Shown here: in pieces, positions 1 through 10,471 of the stretch
Position numbering within the stretch: position 1 is the stretch's first letter
How the letters are laid out: the number at the start of each line of letters is the position of its first letter
Assembly: GCF_029873635.1 (NCBI RefSeq)
Contig: NC_080418.1
Location: 8,151,562-8,215,561, forward strand
Direction of reading: 5' to 3'
DNA length: 64,000 nucleotides
DNA from: Malania oleifera
Lineage: Eukaryota > Streptophyta > Magnoliopsida > Santalales > Ximeniaceae
Made by a program: the position numbers and the translations under genes
Notes under the pieces: model-generated
Told to the model about the DNA's origin: nothing
Database searches by the model: none
Seen by the model: only the letters and a program-made list of their open reading frames with translations

Positions 1-735
1 ACGTTTTTTCATGTTTATTATTATAAAATAAAAATGCAATAAATAAATAAAGTTGTAATTTTATACATTATTAATATTTAATTTAAATATATTTTTATTT
101 TTAGTAGTATTTGATAGTAAGAGATGAAAAATGAATTTTTTTTAAAAAAATTTATTTTTTTTTTCAAACAGAACTTAAGGTCCATTTAAATTAAGAATTT
201 TATTAAAAAAAAAAAAAACAAAGAAATTTATTTTTCATTTTGGTCACTGCAAAACTAAAAAACATTAAGAAATGACTAAAGAATCTATTTTTTTATGTTT
301 ATAAGTAAAAAAAGAAATGAAAATATATCAAGTCAATGAATAAAAATTTAATTACACATATCATTAATACTTGATTTTCTTAATTTTTAATTATCTTGAT
401 ATCATATAATTAAAATAAATTCCCTTCTTATTTTTCTGTTTCTTATTACAAATAAAGTCTTTCATCCAAATGGAATCATATTTTCTCCCTATTAACAAAT
501 ATTATTATATATAATATTATAACAAAAATTAATTATTAATACTTTATATAATTAATTTTTATTTATTAATTTATTATGTATATAGTTATGGAGGAAAATA
601 AACTATATAGCAAATTTTTATTTTTTACAGCATTTTATATGAAAAAATAAAACAAAAAATAAATTTCTTTCTTATTTTTTTTCTTTTTTTTTTTTCATCA
701 AATTAAATCCTTTATTCAAACCCAACTTTTATTTT

Positions 736-766
<31 letters not shown>

Positions 767-884
767 CCCATCAAATTCTATTCTATATTCTATCTTTAGG
801 ACACTTAAAATTGCTTGACCAGCTAAAAAATCTGAACTCGACTAATTGACTCGAACTCATTTACTTTTATTTTACGTTTGAGGC
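1..884. other. AT-rich non-coding DNA
   Basis: Strongly AT-rich sequence with long A and T runs and no convincing reading frame. If the thioesterase exon at 1317 belongs to a live gene, this stretch would lie within its intron. I looked here for the conserved first half of that gene and did not find it. Confidence 0.5.
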
Positions 885-1143
885 TATTAAAGCTCATATT
901 AAGATTTTAGATAAAATACTAATCTAACATGGTATCAGAACAGGTTACCAGGAGATTTTGGGTTCTAATCTTGTTGCCCACGATTTTAAAAAGAAAAAAA
1001 TATCGTATTCTTTATTATGGGTACTATTTATTATGTGTTTATCTTTTCACGTGCTGTGAGGCTGCATATGTGGGGAAGTATTAAAAAACTTGATATACAT
1101 TGTTGGCCCGAAGCTTTTAGGTAAAATGGTAATCTACCAGAGG
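885..1143 (+). mobile_element. TRIM-like or SINE-like relic with a tRNA-Met type primer site
   Basis: Two similar short segments (about 887-930 and 1092-1139) both read like TTTTAGRTAAAATRNTAATCT and flank about 160 bp. Directly after the first lies TGGTATCAGAAC (about 930-941), one base from the usual initiator-tRNA-Met primer binding site TGGTATCAGAGC. This is the layout of a miniature LTR element (TRIM) with very short LTRs. The stretch TGGTATCAGAACAGG followed by GGGTTCTAATC also resembles Pol III A and B boxes, so a tRNA-derived SINE is the alternative. No coding capacity is visible. Confidence 0.4.
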
Positions 1144-1316
1144 CTATGCTCAAAACTATAAATATCTGGTTTCTTATTTAATTTATTTACGCAAATCCAA
1201 ATCAAGATCGGAACTCCAAACTTCCAAACACTTTACAAGTTTATTCATTTTTTCTTTTTTAGTGAACCATTCGCTTCAATGTTTAATCCTCATAAGGCAA
1301 ATTGGAAAATATGCAG

Positions 1317-1472
1317 GATGAAGTGGAGATAACATCAAGGATGTTGGGTCTAAGGGGAGGGTATGCAGGGACCATTGTGGTTCTGATGAACAAAACAACT
1401 GGAGAGATTATTGCTGAAGGTCGCCATTCTCTATTCTGCAAACATAAAAAACAGCCCATCAGTAAACTTTAA
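1317..1472 (+). CDS. Acyl-CoA thioesterase (hotdog fold, ACOT13-like), 3' exon only
   Basis: A 156-bp exon preceded by a good acceptor (ATATGCAG at 1309-1316) encodes 51 residues and a TAA stop at 1470-1472. It begins DEVEITSRMLGLRGGYAG and contains NKTTGEIIAEGRH, which matches the last two strands of the 4HBT/hotdog domain in plant acyl-CoA thioesterase 13-like proteins; those usually end near a GRH motif. These enzymes hydrolyse acyl-CoA to free acid and CoA. The exon carrying the catalytic first half (HGG motif) was not found upstream, so it lies outside the window or has been lost. The C-terminal tail of 18 residues after the GRH motif is a little longer than usual. It is either a live gene entering from the left or an orphan exon. 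Confidence 0.55.
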   Translation, partial: DEVEITSRMLGLRGGYAGTIVVLMNKTTGEIIAEGRHSLFCKHKKQPISKL

Positions 1473-1749
1473 CTAAAAAATATTTCCAATCCTCTAATTC
1501 TGCCATCTATGTTGTTTTTGAATTAACCAGTCCACAGCTCATAATACTTTGGAGTCCCTCATTTTATGTATTTCAGATTAAATAAAATTGCAGTATTTTT
1601 GCTCTAAAACTTTTAATTAGAGACTTTATCCTCTTTTTATCACATACAAATATTCTTCCATCAGAATTTTTTATTTATTTATTCTTGTGTTAACTAATAT
1701 GTTCCGTTTGAAAGATAGAATTGTAATAAAATGTAAGTTGTGTTTAATA
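1473..1749. other. AT-rich DNA after the thioesterase exon
   Basis: AT-rich sequence that may include the 3' UTR of the thioesterase gene. No strong polyadenylation context or other gene is evident. Confidence 0.4.
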
Positions 1750-2137
1750 GGGGTGGCAAAACAGGTCGAAACCCGATGGGTGATCCATGTCTTGCCCGTT
1801 TAAATCTGATTTGGGTATAATACAAAATGACCTCCTTATAAACAGGTCAATCTGGACCCAACCCATTTATTAAACATGTTATGCGGGTTCAAGTTGGACC
1901 ACCCACGGGATGATCCATTTATGACTCGTTTAAAAATAAAATGGTGTTTTTTTTATATAAAAAAAATCATTTTATATGAAATGTTCAAAAAAAATTTAAG
2001 TAAATAAATTATATATTTTAACGGGTGACCTGTTTTTGACTTGTTTATTAAACGGATGGGTTTCGGGTTTACATAGTAGTCACTCGATCCATTTATGACC
2101 CTTCCGAATTTGGTCCGTTAACTCGTTTTGTTATCCG
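1750..2137. mobile_element. hAT-like MITE with GGGGTGGCAAAAC ends
   Basis: The left end reads GGGGTGGCAAAACAGGTCG. The reverse complement of the right end reads CCGGATAACAAAACGAGT, a diverged inverted repeat. The interior is rich in GGGTC/GACCC words and has no ORF. This is typical of small non-autonomous hAT-type elements common in plants. A clean 8-bp target duplication could not be read. Confidence 0.5.
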
Positions 2138-3797
2138 GTACAATTAGTTGTACGATAAACTGTGTTGTTACTATAAAGCAAATAAAAATATGAAACATTT
2201 TATGAGTCCGTAATAAGGAATAGATAAGGAATAACTATTTTTAAATTTTATCATATAAATATTTATTAATTTGAAATGTATAAGTAATAATTATTCCTTT
2301 AATTTTGAAAACTAAAACTATATTATATCTTATTTCAATAAATAGCTATTCTACCGAACCGAGATATTAATAAATCACAAACTCCAAAATTAATATTTAT
2401 GTTTAGATTATTTTGGATAGTTGAATGTTTATTAACTTAACAAAAAATTTACTCATAAAAAAGTTTATTATTATTTCATCCAACATGGAAGAGATACAAA
2501 TATTCACATAATGAAATTTAATACTATTTCCTATCCTATATTATGCATTTATTAAATTTTTTACATTGTTATTTCCTTTATGATAATCAAAATATGTTCG
2601 TTTATAAATGATTAATACTTTATATTATGATAATTATATTTATGAAAATAAAAAATTTATCAACCAAATATACCTAATTTTAAAGTCATAATTTTTTTTT
2701 ATCTAATCGAGGTAATAGACTCTTTCATTGCTAACTTCTTTAATCTTATGCTTGGGAAGTTTTTAGATTTGGATTTGTATTATATTTAAATAAAATATAA
2801 TGTACAATTATATTAAAATTTATTCAAATTTAAGGTCTGAAATTCATATTTACAAACAGTGCCTTTACGGTGTATCAAAGTTTATATAGTTTCGAATCGT
2901 AAAAATTATTATTTCATATTCTTTCATACTAAAAAGAAGAGTCAAACTCAAAATTAATTCTATTCACAATAAACATCAACTTAAATGAACCACTTTTTGA
3001 TTTTTATAATACATTATATAGACAAAATTTGCATTAAATTAACCACACACATTGTCTAACAAAATTTGACTTCACTAATCTTCACAAACTAAATAGGTTT
3101 TTCATATTTATTTTTACAATGGTTAAACCAATAAATATATCTTTGGGAAGTGCATTCAAAACGCTCTCATCTTAATGGACTTAAGCACGTCACACATTAA
3201 TCAATTAATAATTCTCATAATTTCTTATTCTAACCACTCTCACCTTAAATGAATCAAAGGTAAAAAAAATCACATATATTGACTGATGAAGAATCGTTTT
3301 TTATACTTAGACTACTCTTACCTTATACATTATTTAATATATTATTTTAAAATAATAATAAATCGAGAAAATACTCCAAGTTCATGCCCCAGTTTATGTT
3401 TCGTCATTTCTTTTCTAAAACAAAATACCGCATCACGTAAACTCAGTTCTTGTGTCATATATCACAAAAATATATTATGTAAACACACATCATAATTCTT
3501 GTTCATAAATTTGGAAGAAAATAGACAAACAACATATTCACAATCCACACAAAAATGATATAATTTACAGAACAACCTTATGCCTCACAAAGTAGATTAA
3601 CCAAATTAAAACACTAATTTAACCCAATTGTTTATGTTATATAAGTCATATGGTATATATTTTATACATTCGTTTAATATTATAAGCACATTATGTTTAT
3701 TTTGTTTGTATTTAATATTATTGATTTATAATCAAATTTAGGTTAATTGATCCCAACTCAAGTTTTAAAACTTACGACTTTAAAATCAACAATTATG
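2138..3797. other. AT-rich intergenic DNA
   Basis: No gene, RNA or well-defined repeat is recognised. The short open frame at 3286-3495 has no family resemblance and lies in AT-rich sequence. Confidence 0.5.
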
Positions 3798-4383
3798 AAA
3801 TCTGTTGGCCCAATTGAGCATCTAGAGGGGGGTGAATAGACGTTTCTCGCGGAGATGCAACTTTTCTACAAATACAAAAATCTTACTAAGAACAAGTGCA
3901 TAAAATCATAGTGTAAAGATGCAGCAAATCGCAATAACAGTATAAAAGAGATATGAGAGAAGAGAAACTTAACACGGAGATATTTACGTGGTTCGACACC
4001 CCGCCTACGTCCACGCCTTGAGACCAACTCAAGGATTTCCAAAATCCACTATATGATCCTCCTTCAGGCGGAGAAGCCAATACACACAACTGCTCACAAA
4101 GAGCTTTCAACAAGGTACTCACTTAGAGATAACCTACAATGGCTCACAAATGGCCAATCTACACAAGTAGTTGATGGGAGGTGAATACAATATAAAATGC
4201 TCCCTTAGAGCTGAGTATCACCACAATATCCTCACACTATGTCCTCTTTCAATAGAGTGAAATAAAAGCAAGAGCAGCAAGAAAAGGGCAAGTAAGTGTA
4301 TGAGCAAACCCTAAAATGAAAGCACAAAATAAATGATCTTGATACAAAATGAACTTTCTAGGTGAGAAGTAAATGCAATAACT

Positions 4384-4393
4384 CTTATTTAAA
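4384..4393 (-). promoter_or_regulatory. Probable LTR TATA-like box
   Basis: On the minus strand the sequence is TTTAAATAAG, downstream of the palindrome array. The sibling solo LTR has TTTAAAATAGG at the equivalent place near 25909. The box is assigned by position only. Confidence 0.35.
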
Positions 4394-4502
4394 CACCAAA
4401 TGGGCGAGTAAGGTGCTGGAGAGCCGTTGGGCATTTATTGATATAAGACAAGGGTCAAACTAGACGTTTTGCTGCATTTAATGAATGCTGCAGCCCGACA
4501 TT

Positions 4503-4764
4503 CGTCAATGAAATGTAGATTTCGTCGACGAGTTACTAGCTCTGAATTCAGACAGGTTTCGATTTCTATTCGTCGATGAGAACCCTATGTTCGTCGACGA
4601 GTTCTTCAATACATTCGTCGACGACACCCTGTGTTCGTCGACGAGTTTTTGGTTCTGAATTCAGGTGCCTCTCGGTTTCTTTTCGTCAACGAGAACCCTG
4701 TGTTCGTTAACGAAGGTCTGTGTTACACTTGTCGACGAAGCCCTGTGTTCATCGACGAGTCCCT
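4503..4764. repeat. Array of TTCGTCGACGAG-type palindromes in the LTR
   Basis: About ten copies or variants of TTCGTCGACGA(A/G) occur in 260 bp, often in units such as CCCTGTGTTCGTCGACGAG. The core GTCGAC is a perfect palindrome and the flanks extend it to TCGTCGACGA. On the element strand the array lies roughly 100-150 bp upstream of a TATA-like box, in U3. The function is not known to me; the position suggests an enhancer. Confidence 0.8.
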
Positions 4765-5183
4765 TCTTACTTTAGAATATTTTCTTTTAAGTTCTAAGAA
4801 GGTCCTTATCCGTTTAAAGGTTTCTTTAGACACTTTTAATAGCTTTACTTGTTTATGTTGTGTGTGTGTGATATGCCCATTTCTTGCTCTTAATTTTGAG
4901 TCACTTAATATACAAGGGATTTACAAAATAGTCTCTCTCACTTTCACACTCATCCTTTAGACCACTTATATATTGTGTAGAGTCCATGAATGCTTTGAGT
5001 GGATGTACTTTTGGTCATGTCACGAATTGCTTTTAACTGATTTGAAACTTGTTTGTTTTGGTGCTGTTCTGTACAGCTGATCATGACTTAGAGAAAAAGT
5101 TTAGTAACATTAAAGAACTGCTAATGGGTTGTTGTCATCAAAACATAGTAGGAATGAAAAACCCTTAACTACTTGGTCTAACA

Positions 5184-5634
5184 TTCTCCCCCTTTTTAAT
5201 AATGGCAATCCATTAGTGTTCTCTTTGAAAGATATATGCTCCCCCTTACTAAATGAATAAGTTTAGAGTTTAAATAAAACTCTCCCCCTTAATGTTTGCA
5301 TTATATGAATGAAGATTTTATTTAAATTTTCGACAGCATGCCGTCTATAAGTAAGACATTTCCCAAGTAATCATGCATAAAATATAACAGTCCAATATAT
5401 CAACCATTCAAGCATGTTTGTACACAAATAGAACACTTATGTTCAAAATTTTCAATGCTTGCTAAGTACCAACCATTCAAGCATGTTTGTACACAGATAG
5501 AGCAAAAATTTTCAATGCTTGCTAAGTACAATAATCTCAGTACTAAATTTCTACATTGTGTGCAATGATTACAAAGCTACTATATCAACTGGAAATACAT
5601 CCGAATAGAAACCTATATCTATCTCTCCCCCTTT
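5184..5634 (-). promoter_or_regulatory. Multiple polypurine tracts before the 3' LTR
   Basis: On the minus strand, AAAAAGGGGGAGAA abuts the LTR (5184-5197). Further GGGGGAG tracts lie near 5239-5247, 5281-5291 and 5622-5634. Polypurine tracts prime plus-strand DNA synthesis during reverse transcription. Several tracts in tandem is a reported Sirevirus trait. The stretch also holds the hairpin motif CGACAGCATGCCGTC (5332-5346) and a local duplication of AACCATTCAAGCATGTTTGTACAC-like sequence near 5402-5500. Confidence 0.65.
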
Positions 5635-5639
5635 GCCAT

Positions 5640-6826
5640 ACTCAAAATTGGGGGAAAACGAAAACGAACGGCTACTCGCACGGGTGACCAAGACGGTCGA
5701 AGAGGACGGTGAAGGAAGCGTCAATAGCGTCAAACCGAGCACGGTTGGAGTTTTCTTGACCGGCCAGGGACGCATCAAGGAAATCGAAACAATTACGGTG
5801 TCGTATTTCAGACTGCGTCATGGCGTGCTGAAGTCCGTCAAGGCGCTTTAGGATATGACCATAAGAAGTATCCTCATCTTTGCCTCCTTCTTCTTCTTCC
5901 TCCATGGCGGCCTCAACTTCATCGACCGGAATATGACCCTACTTGTGGGCTTTGACCCACGTGTTGGTTTCTTTGTCCTTTTCAAAATGCATTCGAAAAG
6001 GGTCACCTCAGTGTATATGTCCTTGGGCGTAGGATGAATGCAGGGTAAGCCGACACGAATGAGCTCAAAGTGATCGAAAAAGGTCGCGAGGAGACGACCA
6101 TAAAGAAGACAACCCCGCTGCCTTTTGAGGCTTTCCTCCATATTCTGAACAATGATGGAGGGGAGGTAAATACCACGCCCAACCCAGAGGTAGTACATGC
6201 TAAAAATATCGCCTAGGGTGACCCAATCCCGTCCACTAGTGTAAGGGAAAAGATTGTAGGTAATCATGTGGTGGAGGACCCTAAATTCAACGGTGAGGTC
6301 CTTGGATTTGGGGTGGGCAATAGCGGGAATACGAGAGTTACCAGTGATGAGCTTAAGTGCGGTGTGCAAATCGAACCAGTCAAATCTTCTGGGCCAAGAA
6401 GATTTGGGGAGACCTCAGAGTGGATAATGGGTGCAACCAAGCATAGCAGAGAAGGTGTCCTCGGAGGGGCGAATGACTGTCCCGCGAACGGTGGAGTATG
6501 CAGCAATGTCACGATGCAAGGGAACAAAATTGGCGTAGAATTCACGAACAAGGTCCTCATAGACAAGCTCATCTAGGTCGAATAGACCATTCCACCCGAT
6601 GGCTTTGACTTTGGAGAGGAGAGTGGGAAAATGGAGTTGAAGAAAATCAGAGGGCACAATTTTCCCGTAGACGATGTGCCGTTTAAGAATATTGTTCTGA
6701 TAGCAGTAGGCAGCCTCGGGAGTTAGAGTTTGCAGGGGCAGGCGGAGGAGGACCGGTGGTAGGGCGAAGAGAGGAGCCTTCGCCAGCCTCAGTTTGAAGG
6801 TTGCGACACTTCGGTTTAGGAGCCAT
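5640..6826 (-). pseudogene. Extra Sirevirus ORF after pol (plant transposon-protein-like)
   Basis: A broken reading frame in the same direction as gag-pol. The likely start is the ATG at 6826 (MAPKPKCRNLQTEAGEGSS), followed by a proline-rich stretch, a frameshift near 6720, a globular part with DLVREFYANF and STVRGTVIRPS (about 6415-6720), another break, a part with HHMITYNLFPYTSG and GDIFSMYYLWVGRGIYLPS (about 5950-6369), a charged segment and a short C-terminal piece with RHRNCFDFLDASLAGQ near 5750. The FYAN...VRG pattern resembles the putative plant transposon protein domain often seen beside plant retroelements; I assign this from memory of the pattern. Sireviruses often have an envelope-like ORF here, but I see no membrane segment to support that label. 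Confidence 0.6.
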
Positions 6827-7129
6827 GGAAGGATGAAGGGGAAAGAGAGAGCTGGGAGAAGAGAGAGCTGGAAAAGAGGGACGATAGGCGTGGCGACGAG
6901 TGGAGAACCAAGGAGAGGAGAGGTCATGGAGAGGGTGTGTTGTGGTGAGAAAGAGAGAGAGAGAAAGAGAGAGAGAGGTGGAGTGAGGAAGAGAGTTGAG
7001 AGGATGCATGGAACAGTGATGGAGTGAGGTAGAGGGTCAGAGTGCAGAGAGGAAGGAGAGGAGTGAAAGGGATGGCTAGGGTTTGTAAAGAGAAGGGTTT
7101 GTTTGAGTGAGAAGATTAAGTATCCCGAT

Positions 7130-7256
7130 AGATTTCGTCGACGAGGCCCTATGTTCGTTGACGAAATTAAGGCAAATTCGATGATGAGACCCCTGTGTTC
7201 GTCGACGAATACTAAAACTTCTCAGCGACGAATACCCTATGTTCGTCGACGAGAGT
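7130..7256. repeat. Internal TCGTCGACGA palindrome array between pol and the extra ORF
   Basis: Five or six copies of the same TTCGTCGACGA word found in the LTR occur here, again with CCCTATGTTCG/CCCTGTGTTCG linkers. It lies between the pol stop (7324) and the extra ORF start (6826), about 300 bp upstream of that ATG. The sequence in between (7020-7110) contains AAACCCTAGCC on the element strand and looks like a plant 5' leader. Together this suggests a separate promoter for the extra ORF. Confidence 0.65.
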
Positions 7257-7323
7257 AGGAAAAGAGAAATTTAGTTAAGCGAAGGATGAGCTAAATAATG
7301 AAGTAAGTACCAATATAAGGATC

Positions 7324-8830
7324 CTATGATATATCTGAGGGAGTACACATGCCTAGGGCATATCGGATCTTATGGAATCTTTCTTCATTAAGTGGCTTAG
7401 TTAGGATGTCGGCGAGTTGATTTTCAGTTGGAACATAAACTAACTCGACGTCTCCCTTTTGAACATGGTCTCGAATGAAGTGGTGCCTAATTTCAATATG
7501 CTTAGTTCTAGGATGGAGGCATGAATTTTTTGAAATGTTGATGGTATTGGTATTGTCACAATGGATTGGAGTGCCCTTAACTAAGATTCGGAAATCCTCA
7601 AGTTGTTGTTTCTAATATAAGGCTTGAGCATAGCAGCTACCAGCTGCAATATACTCAGCCTTAGTGGTGGAGAGAGCTACAGATGTTTGTTTTTTGCAAA
7701 ACCAGGACACAAGAGAGTGTCCAAGGAAATGACATGTTCCACTAGTGCTTTTTCTATTGGTTTTACAACCACTGTAGTCAGCATCAGAGTAGCATGTGAG
7801 GTCAAAGGAAGCATTCTTAAGATAGAAGAGTCCTAGGTCATGGGTGCCTACTAAGTATCTAAAGATTCTATTGATTGCATGAATATGAGATTCTTTGGGA
7901 CAAGGTTGGAATCTAGTGCATAGACAAACACTAAACATTATATCAGGCCTGCTAGAAGTGAGATACAATAAACTACCAATCATTCCACGGTAGAGTTTTT
8001 GGTCAACATTTTTCCCTTTTTCATCAGCGTCAAGCTTTGTTGTGATGCTCATAGGAGTTACTTCAGACTTACCCATTTCAAGGTTGAATTTCTTTAACAT
8101 GTCCATAACGTATTTTGCTTGATTTATGAAGATTTCATGTTTCATTTTTTTTAATTTGTAATCCTAGGAAAAAGGTTAGCTCACCCATCATACTCATCTC
8201 AAATGTTTCCTGCATAGTTTGAGCAAAATCTTGACACAAGGTTTCATTTGTGGCACCGAAAATGATATCATCCACATAAATTTGTATGACAAGGATATCA
8301 TTTTCCTTATGTTTTTAAAAAAAGTAGTATCGAATTTTCCTCTTGTGAACCCATTTTCTAGGAGAAATTTGCTTAAGCGCTCATCATACCATGCTCTTGG
8401 TGCTTGCTTGAGTCTGTAAAGGGCTTTTGAGAGTTTGTATACGTAATCGGGATGAGTGTGGCTCTCAAATCCTGGAGGTTGCTTGACATATACTTCTTCA
8501 TTTATGTATCCATTTAAAAATATGCTTTTAATATCCATTTGAAATAACTTAAATTTTTTGTAGCAAGCAAAGGCAAGGAGCATTCTAATGGCTTCTAGTC
8601 TTGCCACAGGGGCATAAGTTTCATCATAGTCAATACCTTCTTGTTGGTTATACCCTTGGGCTACCAATCTAGCTTTGTTTCTAACAATGTTCCCATTTTC
8701 ATCTTTCTTATTCCTAAACACCCATTTGGTGCCGATTATTGTAGTATTTTTGGGTTTAGGAACTAAGTGTCATACTTTGTTTCTTTCAAATTGATCTAGT
8801 TCTTCTTGCATGGCATTTATCCAGTTTTCA
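7324..8830 (-). pseudogene. Sirevirus pol: reverse transcriptase and RNase H
   Basis: The RT part (about 8830-8194) shows KARLVAQGYNQQEGIDYDET, MDIKSIFLNGYINEEVYVKQ and LYRLKQAPRAWY, all standard Copia RT blocks. The catalytic YVDD region is shifted out of frame near 8300. RNase H (8145 to 7324) shows YSDADYSGCKTNRKSTSG, ALSTTKAEYIAAG and, after a stop near 7612, the downstream TKHIEIRHHF, ENQLADILTKPL and a terminal TAG at 7324-7326. The protein would copy element RNA into DNA. The frameshifts and stops make it inactive. Confidence 0.85.
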
Positions 8831-8989
8831 TCATTTTCAGCCTCTTCAAAGTTTTTTGGTTCTAGATGAGATACAAAAGCGATATGATTACATCCACTTC
8901 TTGGATGAGATCTGGTGCTAACTCCTTGGGATAGACTACCTATGATAAGATCAGTTTGGTGATTTTTTACAAACTTCCAAGCTTTAGGT

Positions 8990-10030
8990 AGTTCATGATT
9001 CTCTTCGTCTTCTGGTTGATTAGGCTTTTGAGGAGATGATTCTAGATGATCAATGTTTGCATCTTGACAGTTTGTATCCTGATCATTCTTTAACTTAAGT
9101 TGTTCTAATTATTTTTCAATTCTAAATGCGGTGACTTGATTGTCTTCATCTATCTCAACAGGAGTTTTGGGTGCGTGAGGGTTTGTTTCATGAAACACAA
9201 CATGGGTTGATTCTTGAACAGTTTGCATTCTTTTGTTGAATACCCTATATGCTTTGCTATTCATGGCATATCCAATAAAAATTCCCTTATCGGATTTTGA
9301 ATCAAATTTCGCCAAATGATCCCTATCGTTTAATATGAAACACTTACATCCAAAAACCTTAAAGTGTGAAATGTTAGGTTTTCTACCCTTCCATATCTCA
9401 TATGGGGTTTTTCCTAACTTGGATCTAATGATAACTCGGTTACTAAAATAGCAAGCTGTGCTGACAGCTTCTACCCAGAAGTATTTTGGCAAGTTATGTT
9501 CATTGAGCATTGTCCTAGCCATTTCTTGGAGTGTTCGATTTTTTCTTTCAACTACTCCATTTTGTTATGGAGTTTTTGGTGCGGAGAAGTTGTGTGAATC
9601 GCCATTCTCGTTGCAAAAATCTTCTAGTTCTTTGTTTCTAAATTCTCTCCCTCTATCACTCCTAATGTGTACAATTGACATTCCCTTTTCATTTTGGATT
9701 TTTCCACAAAAATGGATGAATGCATTACAGGTGTCACTTTTGTTAGTAAGAAAAATTACCCATGAAAATCTTGAGAAGTCATCAACTATAACAAATGCAT
9801 ACAGCTTTCCACTAATACTAGTTATGTCATTAGGGCCAAATAAATCAAGATGGATTAACTCTAAGGGTCTCAAGGTGGAAATCACTTAGTTTTGAAAGAG
9901 GTCCTAACTTGTTTTCCATATTGACATGTATACATATTTTGTCTTTCACATAATTGTCTTTTGGTAGGCCATTTACTATTTCTTTGGATGAAAGTTTATG
10001 AAGTAGCTCCATGCTTGCATGACCTAGTCT
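8990..10030 (-). pseudogene. Sirevirus pol: integrase
   Basis: Pieces of the Copia integrase in order: PLELIHLDLFGP and VIVDDFSRFSWV with the first catalytic Asp, then SDRGREFRNKELEDFC with the second (9885-9565); after a stop near 9555, MARTMLNEHNLPKYFWVEAV, LGKTPYEIWKGRKPNISH and DKGIFIGYAMNSKAYRVFN (9522-9109). The pre-integrase stretch lies near 9900-10030 and is broken. The enzyme would join element DNA to the host genome. Several stops are present. Confidence 0.82.
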
Positions 10031-10036
10031 CCTATG

Positions 10037-10465
10037 TCATAACCAACAATTTTCATTTGTAACTGCCAAACATTTAATGTTACAAGTTTTGATATCATCA
10101 AACTCAATTGTGTATATGTTGGATTCGCGTTTTCCTACAAGGATGGTTTTTCCATTTAAATCATTTACTAAGAATTTAGTGGATTGAAAAGTAATGTTTA
10201 ATCCTTTATCACACAATTGACTAACGCTTAATAAGTTGTGTTTGAAAGTATCTACAAGAGCAACATTTTCAATAGCCAAGGATGAATTACCTATTTTACC
10301 TTTACCGATGATTCTTCCTTTGGCATTGTCTCCAAACGTGACTGGTCCTTCCTTTTTGTAGGTGAGAGAGATAAATTTGCTTGCGTCTCCCGTCATGTGT
10401 CTTGAACATCCACTATCGAGAAACCATTTGTTTCTTATCGAGTCGGTCTTCCAACATATTTGCAC
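10037..10465 (-). pseudogene. Sirevirus pol: aspartic protease and pre-integrase region
   Basis: The frame has WFLDSGCSRHMTGD with the catalytic DSG, then VTFGDNAKGRIIGKGKI and NLLSVSQLCDKGLNITF, the normal Copia protease blocks. It would cleave the gag-pol polyprotein. It is separated from gag by a stop near 10468 and from integrase by a stop near 10037. Confidence 0.82.
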
Positions 10466-10471
10466 AGCGCA

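Larger units (their letters stand above)
3803..5183 (-). repeat. 3' LTR of the Sirevirus
   Basis: On the plus strand it begins TGTTGGCCC and ends GGTCTAACA, so on the element strand it runs TGTTAGACC to GGGCCAACA with the canonical TG...CA ends. It is 1381 bp. Its 4470-5183 part is repeated at 12186-12943. A polypurine tract abuts it at 5184. Its U3 carries the palindrome array at 4503-4764. The same family appears as a solo LTR at 25011-26451. Confidence 0.88.

Noticed and set aside
930-985. A possible tRNA gene at the TGGTATCAGAAC...GGGTTCTAATC stretch
   Set aside because: No cloverleaf can be drawn; better explained as a primer site or SINE head.
5633-7027. Plus-strand ORFs opposite the extra Sirevirus ORF
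   Set aside because: They are antisense shadows; only the minus-strand frames show recognisable segments and the right orientation.
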